Part shown: piece by piece, positions 1 through 5,667 of the stretch
How positions within the stretch are numbered: position 1 is the first letter of the stretch
Layout: each line of letters opens with the position of its first letter
NCBI GenBank assembly: GCA_030590185.1
Contig: JAUUZB010000340.1
Location: 1-5,667, forward strand
Direction of reading: 5' to 3'
From: Deltaproteobacteria bacterium
Lineage (GTDB): Bacteria > Myxococcota > XYA12-FULL-58-9 > JAUUZB01
Length of the DNA stretch: 5,667 bases
Notes under the pieces: model-generated
Databases searched by the model: none
Told to the model about the DNA's origin: nothing
Seen by the model: only the letters and a program-made list of their open reading frames with translations
Made by a program: the position numbers and the translations under genes

Positions 1-3000
1 CCTGCCTCATCGACGAGAGCGGCTGCAACGCCTGGGAGTGTGGCGACGGGATCGTGGAGGGCATGGAGCACTGTGACGGTGCCGAGCTCAACGGCGAGGA
101 CTGCGCCTCCCTCGGCCTGACCGATGGCACCCTGATCTGCGACAGCCTCTGCGATTTTGACATCACCGGCTGCTCCGGCAGCTCGAGCTGCAGTAACGGC
201 GCGGTGGAGTTCCCGGAGGAATGTGACGGCGCGGCCCTCGGCGGCGTCGATTGCCGTGGTCTCGGGTACGCCGGCGGCACCCTGGCCTGCCTCGGGAATT
301 GCACCTACGACGTGAGCGCCTGCCTCGATGAGATCTGCGGCAACGGCATCCAAGAGGGCTCCGAGGGCTGCGATGGCTTCGACGTCGGCGGCGAGGATTG
401 TCTCTCCTTGGCCTTCGACGGCGGCAGCCTCGCCTGTGACGGTGCCTGCGCTCTGGACACCAGCGCCTGCACGGAGTGCGGCAACGGCAGCCAGGAGGGG
501 CTCGAGGATTGCGACGGTAGCGAGCTCGGTGGGGAGGACTGCGCCTCTCTCAATCTCACCGGCGGCACGCTGCTCTGCGATGTGGCCTGCGCGTTCGACG
601 TCTCCGGCTGCAGCGGCACCGAGACCTGCGGCAACGATGTGATCGAGGGCAACGAGGACTGCGACAACGCCGAGCTCGGCGGCGTCGTATGTGTCGACAT
701 TGGATTCACGGGCGGGACCCTGGCCTGCGCCGGGGACTGTTCCTTTGACACCGCCGCCTGCATCAGCACCGTACCGCCGGTCTGCGTACCCAATTCATCC
801 CCGGTCCAGCTCGGGGAGGGAACCGGCCCCCTGGTGGTTGCCTTTACCTGTTCGGACGCGGACGGCGATCAGCTCACCGTCACCGCCACCGACGTCAGCG
901 CCGCGCCGGACACCGGCGTGACGATCCTCGATGACGGCCCAGGACTCCTTCTCGGGGTCGACGTGGTCCTCGACCCGGACAACGACGACGCCGGGGCCGG
1001 TGGCACCGCGACCTTTGACGTGACCTTCACGGTTACCGACGAGCAGCTCAACCCCGTGGTGATCACCCAGAACGTCACCTTTGACAACATCGATCCGGTC
1101 TGGGTGCTCTCCCCGGTCGGCGATCCGGTGGTGACCGTGGGGGAGAGCGTCGACGTGGACGTGATCTTCTCCGATCCGGATGGCGACGTCGTCACCGTCG
1201 ACGTGGTCGGCAACATGACCCTACCAGCCTACGTCACCGAGGTGACCACGGGCGAGGTCGTCACCTTGACCATCGCGCCGGCTAATCCGGGGCAGGATAC
1301 CGGCGTCGCGGATCCGGTGAGCATCCCGGCCGCGGATCCCCAGGGCGGCAGCGTCACCGCGGCGTTCACCATCACCGTCAACCAACAGCCGGTGGCGGAC
1401 GCCGGTGGGCCGATCGTCATCGGGGCACCGGGGGCGACCATTGCGCTCGACGGCACGGGCAGCTCGGATCCGGACGGGGACAGCCTCTCCTATTCCTGGA
1501 CCCCGGAGGCGGGGGCGCCGGCCCTCGATGACCCGAATTCGGCGACGCCGTCGTTGGTCGGCGGGATCTGCAAGGATGAGTACATCTACACCCTGGTGGT
1601 TGGGGACGGGTACGTGTTGTCGGATCCGTCCACCGTGACGGTGCAGGTCGTGGAGACCGACGCCTACGTCTCGGTCAATGACTGCATCACCGACCGGGAA
1701 TGCGGCACGCCGGATTATCCCTGGTGCACGATCCAGGGCGGCGTCAACGGGGCCCAGGCCAACGACCTGACCGACGTGTGGGTCGTGGCGGGGACCTACG
1801 TGCAGGGGACTTCCACGGACGTTGAGGTGGCGGAGAGCCTGTTGATCTCCGACGCGACCACCAACCCGGCCATCCGCGGCGGCTACCTCGACCGCTTCGA
1901 CCTGAGCAACCGCGCAGCGAGCGCCAGCTGCGACACCGGAACCCCGGGCAACGGCGCGACGGTCATCGAGACCAACACGGCCAGCGGCATGCAGTTCAAC
2001 GCTGGCACCGATAATCTTCTCGAACAGTTCTGCATCACCTCGAACCCCGCCTCGGCGATGGCCGAGAAGGCCAACATCACCCTGACCAGCAGCTCGGCGA
2101 TCTTGGACTCCAATATCATCGACGCGGTCGCCCCGAGCAACGCGCCAACCAGCAGCATCGGGATCGACAGCAACAACAGCTCGGCCGGGCTCGCTACGCC
2201 GACACCGGTGGTGCGTTACTGCGAGGACGACACGGGCAACGACCGGTACGTCGGCGGCAATGGGACGGTCAATCGTACCGCGATCGACATCAGCGGAAAT
2301 GCCAATTTCACCATCCTCAATAGTACGATCAATGCCGGCGCCAGCGGTGGCGCGAACACGGCGGCGGTACGGTTCGCTGGACAGGGGAGCCTGGTGGTTC
2401 GGGACAACACGATGCACGGCGGGATGCCGGCTGGACTGACCGGCACCGTAGCGGTTGGCATCACCGCTAGCCAGGTCGGCGGTGCGTTGGACGTGATCCT
2501 GGATGACAACATCATCGTTGGTGGCGTCTCCATGGCTGAGTCGCGCGGCGTGGTGTTCACTGGTGTCTCGATGGTGCAGATCGCAGATCTCGACGCGGAC
2601 GGCACGGCAAACTCGATCACCGGGAACCCCGACGGCGGCGGTGCTGCGATCGGCGTGACCTTTGTCGACGTCGGTGATGCACGGATCACCGGCGGAAACG
2701 TGATCAAGGGTGGCAAGGCCTTTGGTGCTGGCGTCGCCGTCCTGTTGCCCGGAGGCACCAACACCACCATCCTGCTCATCGACGGTGGCAACGAGTTGCG
2801 TGGCGGCGAGCCGTCATCCAATATGTTCGGCTATATCCCGCTGCTCATCGGAATCGCAGCCCAGAGCGCTGACTCGATCGTGGTCAGCGACGGCAACCTC
2901 GTGTCCGGCGCCGACGTAGACGCCAGCAGCGGCGCCCCAATCGCCGGCGGCAAGATGGCCGTGGGGATCATTGTCGACGACACGTCACCGATTACTATTG

Positions 3001-4805
3001 ATGGCAACGTCGAGATCTTCGGAGGCGCCACCGTGGATGGCATTACCATCGCCGTGCCAGGCTTCGACACACCCCCTACCTTCGGGGCGGCCGGTATCCT
3101 CATCGACTCCCCCGACGAGCTCGCCATCACCAACAATCAATTGATCCGTGGCTGCACCCCGGCCTGTGGCCCAGGAGATCTGAGCAGCAACACTCTGCTC
3201 ATGCCGACCGCCCTCGGTATTGGGATCAACTTCGCCGGTGGCGACGGCACGAAGACCATCGCGAACAACGGGTCCATCGAAGGGGGCGGCGTGATCGCCG
3301 CGGGCGGCGCCCCGGAGGCCCTGTCGGTGGCGGTCGGTATCGATGTCATCGGCGACCCGAGCCCCCTCGGGCCCGGCGTAGGACCGAGCGTCAACATCGC
3401 GGGCAACACCACCATCGCCGGCAACCCCGAGCCGGACGGATCCGGGATCCTGCGACCGCAGTTCGTCCTCGGCATTCGCATCGCCTTTGCGAGCGCCACC
3501 GTGACCAGCAACACCTCGATCGTAGGTGGACGGGGCTATGGCTACGCAGCGGGGATGCAGCTGCTCAAGCCGGACATCTTCCCGCTCGCCGGCCCGGCCA
3601 CCTGGGCAACCATCACCACCAACGGCACCATCGCCGGAGTGCCTCCGGCGTTCGACGACGAAACCGCGGTCACGCCGATGATGGTCAAGGGGATCGAGTT
3701 CCTGCCAGGCGACGGGGACGGCGCGACCCTTCAGGTCATCGGCACCTCGAACAGCCTGCAGGAGGTCTACGGTGGGTATGCCCGCGACGGAATGACCGGC
3801 GTGGGTACCGCCATCGGCCTCGACGTCGCCGACCTCGACAGCCTCGTGGTTCGCCACAACCACATCTGGGGCGGCGCGGTCAGCGGCGGCATCGTCCAGG
3901 CGGGCGCCAGGGTGGTCAACGTCGGCCGCCAGTGCGACATCGAGGCGAACCTCATCGAGGCCTGCGGGCTGGTTACCTGGACCACTCACGACCCACGCTG
4001 TGACGCCCTCGACGGGACCTTCCGTTCAACCGGCCTGTTCGTCACCGACAACATCATCCTCCCTGCCTCGGTCTTCAACAACCGGATCTTCGGTGGGTTC
4101 GACGGCGCCGCCGGCGCCACCGGCGTGCAGATCGTCGACTCTGGCTCCGCCGAGGGTGGCGTGGCGTTCTTCAACAACTACGTCAACGCCCAGGGGCCCA
4201 TGCCCGCTGACTGCACCGCGAGCCCGGCGATCGAGGCCTGGGCCATCGGGCTCGACCTCAACCCCGCAGCCGGGGAGAGTGGTCTCGTCGGCATCTACAA
4301 TAACATCATCGACGCCGGTGGACGCTCCTGTGTGCGTTACGGCGTGCGTGAGATCCAGCCGGGAGCTCCGGTCGATCTCTTCACCGCCACCGAGGTGCAG
4401 TACAACCTCTTCATCCAGGATGAGATGACCGGTCGCACCGAGCTCGGAACCTCCGAGACCTGGGCCTACCTCGAGTCGGACGCGACCCAATGGTGCGCAG
4501 CGTCGAGCACGGACGTCGTGGGAGCCGATTGCCTCATCGCCACCGCCGCCCCGACCACCGACACCAACTTCGTCGGTAACCTCGAGGGTGACCCGGAGTT
4601 CGCGGGCAGCGACACCGACATATCAGAGAGGCCAGGCACGCTCGCCCACAGCGATTTCCACACCGCCCAAAGCGCCAGCGGGTTGTTGCTCGACGGCGCC
4701 GGCTCGCAGCCCGTGCTCCCCGCAACCCTCACCGTGGACTACGAGGGAACTAGCCGCGACTCGGCCAACATCTGTGACATTGGGCACGACGAGGACGGGT
4801 CGTAG
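1..4805 (+). CDS. Giant modular secreted protein: Cys-rich repeats, Ig/PKD-like domains, parallel beta-helix (5' end missing)
   Basis: The frame is open from the left edge (first full codon at 3) to TAG at 4803-4805, giving about 1,600 residues. The true start and any signal peptide lie upstream; the GTG at 54 sits inside a repeat and is not a start. Domains in order: a tail of one and five whole six-Cys modules (3-761); two cadherin/Ig-like beta-sandwiches (about 783-1082 and 1089-1379); a PKD-like domain (about 1380-1652) with PVADAGGP near its start and GTGSSDPDGDSLSYSW; a DUF1565-like beta-helix entry (about 1662-1800) with a YPWCTIQ motif, followed by IRGGY near 1870; about 20 helix units (2277-4433); and a C-terminal closing segment with GDPEF, EGTSR and CDIGHDE (about 4566-4802), like other secreted beta-helix proteins. 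Many cysteines outside the modules also fit an exported protein. No pectate-lyase or other catalytic residues are recognisable and no C-terminal anchor is seen. The inferred role is surface adhesion or glycan/ligand binding; the specific function is unknown. Confidence 0.93.
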   Translation, partial: CLIDESGCNAWECGDGIVEGMEHCDGAELNGEDCASLGLTDGTLICDSLCDFDITGCSGSSSCSNGAVEFPEECDGAALGGVDCRGLGYAGGTLACLGNCTYDVSACLDEICGNGIQEGSEGCDGFDVGGEDCLSLAFDGGSLACDGACALDTSACTECGNGSQEGLEDCDGSELGGEDCASLNLTGGTLLCDVACAFDVSGCSGTETCGNDVIEGNEDCDNAELGGVVCVDIGFTGGTLACAGDCSFDTAACISTVPPVCVPNSSPVQLGEGTGPLVVAFTCSDADGDQLTVTATDVSAAPDTGVTILDDGPGLLLGVDVVLDPDNDDAGAGGTATFDVTFTVTDEQLNPVVITQNVTFDNIDPVWVLSPVGDPVVTVGESVDVDVIFSDPDGDVVTVDVVGNMTLPAYVTEVTTGEVVTLTIAPANPGQDTGVADPVSIPAADPQGGSVTAAFTITVNQQPVADAGGPIVIGAPGATIALDGTGSSDPDGDSLSYSWTPEAGAPALDDPNSATPSLVGGICKDEYIYTLVVGDGYVLSDPSTVTVQVVETDAYVSVNDCITDRECGTPDYPWCTIQGGVNGAQANDLTDVWVVAGTYVQGTSTDVEVAESLLISDATTNPAIRGGYLDRFDLSNRAASASCDTGTPGNGATVIETNTASGMQFNAGTDNLLEQFCITSNPASAMAEKANITLTSSSAILDSNIIDAVAPSNAPTSSIGIDSNNSSAGLATPTPVVRYCEDDTGNDRYVGGNGTVNRTAIDISGNANFTILNSTINAGASGGANTAAVRFAGQGSLVVRDNTMHGGMPAGLTGTVAVGITASQVGGALDVILDDNIIVGGVSMAESRGVVFTGVSMVQIADLDADGTANSITGNPDGGGAAIGVTFVDVGDARITGGNVIKGGKAFGAGVAVLLPGGTNTTILLIDGGNELRGGEPSSNMFGYIPLLIGIAAQSADSIVVSDGNLVSGADVDASSGAPIAGGKMAVGIIVDDTSPITIDGNVEIFGGATVDGITIAVPGFDTPPTFGAAGILIDSPDELAITNNQLIRGCTPACGPGDLSSNTLLMPTALGIGINFAGGDGTKTIANNGSIEGGGVIAAGGAPEALSVAVGIDVIGDPSPLGPGVGPSVNIAGNTTIAGNPEPDGSGILRPQFVLGIRIAFASATVTSNTSIVGGRGYGYAAGMQLLKPDIFPLAGPATWATITTNGTIAGVPPAFDDETAVTPMMVKGIEFLPGDGDGATLQVIGTSNSLQEVYGGYARDGMTGVGTAIGLDVADLDSLVVRHNHIWGGAVSGGIVQAGARVVNVGRQCDIEANLIEACGLVTWTTHDPRCDALDGTFRSTGLFVTDNIILPASVFNNRIFGGFDGAAGATGVQIVDSGSAEGGVAFFNNYVNAQGPMPADCTASPAIEAWAIGLDLNPAAGESGLVGIYNNIIDAGGRSCVRYGVREIQPGAPVDLFTATEVQYNLFIQDEMTGRTELGTSETWAYLESDATQWCAASSTDVVGADCLIATAAPTTDTNFVGNLEGDPEFAGSDTDISERPGTLAHSDFHTAQSASGLLLDGAGSQPVLPATLTVDYEGTSRDSANICDIGHDEDGS
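3..761 (+). repeat. Tandem array of 45-residue six-cysteine modules (myxobacterial disulfide-repeat type)
   Basis: Five complete modules lie at 39-173, 189-323, 336-470, 477-611 and 627-761. Bases 3-26 are the last eight residues (C-x6-C) of an earlier one, so the array continues upstream. Every complete module is exactly 45 residues (135 bases) with the same pattern: C-x10-C-x9-C-x11-C-x3-C-x6-C. Shared positions include CGNG at the start, E and CDG around the second Cys, LGG before the third, GGTL before the fourth, and FD before the last. Linkers between modules are only 2-5 residues and vary in sequence. Six cysteines per module suggest three disulfides and therefore an extracellular location. 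The pattern is related to the Cys-rich repeats described from Myxococcus-type proteins but lacks the usual CDDGN core. Module 2 opens CSNG, and module 5 has CDN in place of CDG. Confidence 0.9.
783..1652 (+). other. Three tandem beta-sandwich domains (two cadherin/Ig-like, one PKD-like) within the large protein
   Basis: Three units of roughly 100 residues follow the Cys-rich array. Each holds an SDxDGD motif, encoded at 852-869, 1170-1187 and 1464-1481, so the motifs recur every 98-106 residues. The first two resemble cadherin-like or putative-Ig domains: alternating hydrophobic strands ending in FTVTDE...VTF and AAFTITVN. The third has the hallmarks of a PKD-type domain: PVADAGGP, a G-x-LDGTGSSDPDGD-LSYSW core and a final STVTVQV strand. 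Such domains usually act as spacers or as carbohydrate/protein-binding elements in bacterial surface proteins, and the acidic motifs could bind calcium. The fold call rests on motif pattern only. Confidence 0.75.
2277..4433 (+). repeat. About 20 degenerate long beta-helix units within the large protein
   Basis: A motif recurs about 20 times. It opens with a short strand of form A-x-G-(I/V/L)-x-(hydrophobic). After a variable gap comes (I/V)-x-x-N-x-x-I-x-G-G, and then a loop of variable length. Clear first strands begin near 2451, 2643, 2844, 2958, 3087, 3210, 3330, 3465, 3684, 3810, 4026, 4116 and 4242. Examples of the second part are ITIDGNVEIFGG, LAITNNQLIRG, VNIAGNTTIAG, LVVRHNHIWGG and ASVFNNRIFGG. 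Spacing between successive first strands runs from 27 to 46 residues, longer than a simple coil of 22-25, because long Gly/Ala/Pro-rich loops follow the GG. The asparagine-bearing turns and hydrophobic alternation fit a right-handed parallel beta-helix of the pectate-lyase superfold. The units are not conserved at DNA level, so this is an old array. Confidence 0.78.
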
Positions 4806-4839
4806 GTAGGTCAACGCGCGGTGGTCCCAGGGTTTCGTC

Positions 4840-4855
4840 CTGACGGGCCCATCAG
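4840..4855. repeat. Imperfect 16-base palindrome in the intergenic gap
   Basis: The sequence CTGACGGGCCCATCAG pairs at seven of eight positions around a GGG/CCC centre; the only mismatch is C against A. It has no loop and no T-run after it, so it is not an intrinsic terminator. It lies 35 bases after the stop of the large gene and 49 bases before the lipoprotein start, where an operator could sit. A match this good can also arise by chance in a GC-rich 99-base gap, so no function is claimed. Confidence 0.3.
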
Positions 4856-4891
4856 AATCGTGTTACGAAGACCGCACCCGAAATACCCTGA

Positions 4892-4898
4892 AGTAGGT
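4892..4898 (+). promoter_or_regulatory. Ribosome binding site of the lipoprotein gene
   Basis: AGTAGGT matches the anti-Shine-Dalgarno partner AGGAGGT at six of seven bases and lies six bases before the ATG at 4905. The spacing is right, and together with the signal peptide that follows it decides the start over an in-frame GTG at 4860. Confidence 0.6.
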
Positions 4899-4904
4899 CC
4901 ATCC

Positions 4905-5667
4905 ATGCGCAAGCTCCCGTTTGTCCTGGCGCCCGCCATCGTCGCGTTGCTCACCGTTGCCTGTTCCGAGGAGCCGATTGACCAGGAGGACCCCTGGGTG
5001 CCGCCCCTCGACACCGCGGTCTGCGGCATGGACACCTATGCGTGGCTCGACCCGAGCACCACCGGCGATCTGGTGGCCTACGAGGAGCTGCCGCTCTATC
5101 ACTGGCCCAAGAGCCTGATCGACACCGCCATCGAGGAGGCGGGTTATCAGGGGGCGGCCATCGGCGCGAAGTACGGCGCGGTCGTCTACCGCTTCCGCTA
5201 CGAAACCCAGGACCGCGGGGAGCGAGTGGAGGCGACCGGCATTGTTGCTTTCCCGGAGGATGAGGATCTCGACGAGCCGATCGAGGCGCCCTACATCCTG
5301 TGGCTGCACGGCACCACCGGTTTTATGGACGACTGCTCGCCGAGTCACGACGACCGCAGCGACGGCGCCCTCTCCGCCATGATCATGGCCTCCCAGGGGT
5401 ACGTCACCGTGGCGCCCGACTACATCGGTCTGACCGGGATGGGCGAGCCCTCCACCATGTTCCATCCCTATCTGGTCGGCGAGGCCACCGCCCTCGCGTC
5501 GTGGGATGCGATGACCGCGGTGCAGGCGATCGAGGAGGATCTCGAACAGGCCGGAGATCTGCAAGCGGTCACCGGCTCGCAGGTTATCATCTGGGGCGCC
5601 GCCCAGGGTGGGCACGCGACCCTGTTCACCGACCTCTACGCGCCCTACTACGCTCCGCTCTGGGACG
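4905..5667 (+). CDS. Lipoprotein with secretory-lipase-like alpha/beta-hydrolase fold, nucleophile serine replaced by alanine (3' end missing)
   Basis: ATG at 4905 opens 254 codons that run off the right edge. Residues 1-20 form a lipoprotein signal peptide: basic MRK, a hydrophobic stretch, then lipobox LTVAC with the lipid-bearing Cys20. Ser follows at +2, which favours outer-membrane sorting under the E. coli Lol rule. The mature part resembles the secretory lipase branch of alpha/beta hydrolases: HGTTG at 135-139 (oxyanion-hole region) followed by DDCSPS at 142-147, then APDYIGLTG at 170-178, HPYL at 187-190, and the nucleophile elbow at 231-237. That elbow reads GAAQGGH, so the position that should hold the catalytic Ser (residue 233, codon GCC at 5601-5603) is Ala. 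The catalytic Asp and His would lie beyond the window. As read, the protein should lack esterase activity and may act as a surface binding protein. It lies 99 bases after the large gene in the same direction. Fold confidence is fairly high; loss of activity is inferred. Confidence 0.9.
   Translation, partial: MRKLPFVLAPAIVALLTVACSEEPIDQEDPWVPPLDTAVCGMDTYAWLDPSTTGDLVAYEELPLYHWPKSLIDTAIEEAGYQGAAIGAKYGAVVYRFRYETQDRGERVEATGIVAFPEDEDLDEPIEAPYILWLHGTTGFMDDCSPSHDDRSDGALSAMIMASQGYVTVAPDYIGLTGMGEPSTMFHPYLVGEATALASWDAMTAVQAIEEDLEQAGDLQAVTGSQVIIWGAAQGGHATLFTDLYAPYYAPLWD

Noticed and set aside
54..56. GTG as the start of the large protein
   Set aside because: The frame is open upstream to the left edge, and codons 3-53 encode the end of one Cys module and the CGDG opening of the next. 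Translation must therefore begin outside the window.
39..761. DNA-level tandem repeat or CRISPR-like array with 135-base units
   Set aside because: Similarity is at protein level; the bases differ widely between units and the linkers are only 6-15 bases. This is a coding domain array, not a CRISPR or satellite.
1221..2417. A 398-codon open frame on the minus strand
   Set aside because: It lies wholly inside the large + strand gene. Its translation is rich in Arg, Gly, Val and Asp with no recognisable domain, as expected for an antisense frame of GC-rich DNA. The + frame has clear domains throughout.
2985..3989. A 334-codon open frame on the minus strand
   Set aside because: It is antisense to the beta-helix array, with low-complexity composition and no family motif. 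It is explained by third-position GC bias of the real gene.
4861..4890. A possible sigma-70-like promoter before the lipoprotein gene (TTACGA and an AT-richer patch near 4881)
   Set aside because: Neither box matches well and the spacing is arbitrary. It cannot be supported from sequence alone.
4803..4904. TAG readthrough fusing the two genes, because they are in the same frame and no other stop occurs between them
   Set aside because: A 33-codon stop-free stretch is common in GC-rich DNA. The second gene has its own RBS, start and signal peptide, and a lipobox would make no sense in the middle of a fused protein.
4863..5615. A 250-codon open frame on the minus strand opposite the lipoprotein gene
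   Set aside because: The + strand frame here has an RBS, a lipoprotein signal peptide and hydrolase motifs. The minus frame has none and spans the intergenic gap.

Overview
The window is GC-rich, and its codons strongly prefer G or C in the third position. It carries two protein genes on the + strand, both cut by the window edges. The first is a very large, modular secreted or surface protein built from Cys-rich modules of the type common in myxobacterial genomes, Ig/PKD-like domains and a right-handed beta-helix. The second is a lipoprotein. This combination points to a Myxococcota/deltaproteobacteria-like organism with a large exoproteome. That assignment is inferred from domain style, not from a marker gene.

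Region 1 (1-4805) is one continuous reading frame, already open at the left edge. In order it encodes: the tail of one Cys-rich module and five complete modules (39-761), each exactly 45 residues with identical spacing of six cysteines; three beta-sandwich domains of about 100 residues, each with an SDxDGD motif (about 783-1652), the third a clear PKD-like domain; a DUF1565-like entry to a parallel beta-helix (about 1662-1800); a long array of about 20 degenerate helix units (about 2277-4433); and a closing segment ending in a Cys-Asp-Ile-Gly motif like that of many secreted beta-helix proteins. I see no catalytic site, so an adhesive or ligand-binding role is more likely than an enzymatic one.

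Region 2 (4806-4904) is a 99-base gap. It holds an imperfect 16-base palindrome and a good Shine-Dalgarno sequence. I see no convincing terminator or promoter, so co-transcription of the two genes is possible but unproven.

Region 3 (4905-5667) is the 5' part of a lipoprotein with an alpha/beta-hydrolase fold resembling secretory lipases. The nucleophile elbow, normally G-x-S-x-G, reads G-A-A-Q-G: the catalytic serine position is alanine. This is the most unexpected point in the window and suggests a non-catalytic pseudo-hydrolase at the cell surface.

No RNA gene, CRISPR array, insertion sequence or phage feature is visible. Both products look exported, but nothing in the sequence shows that they act in one pathway.
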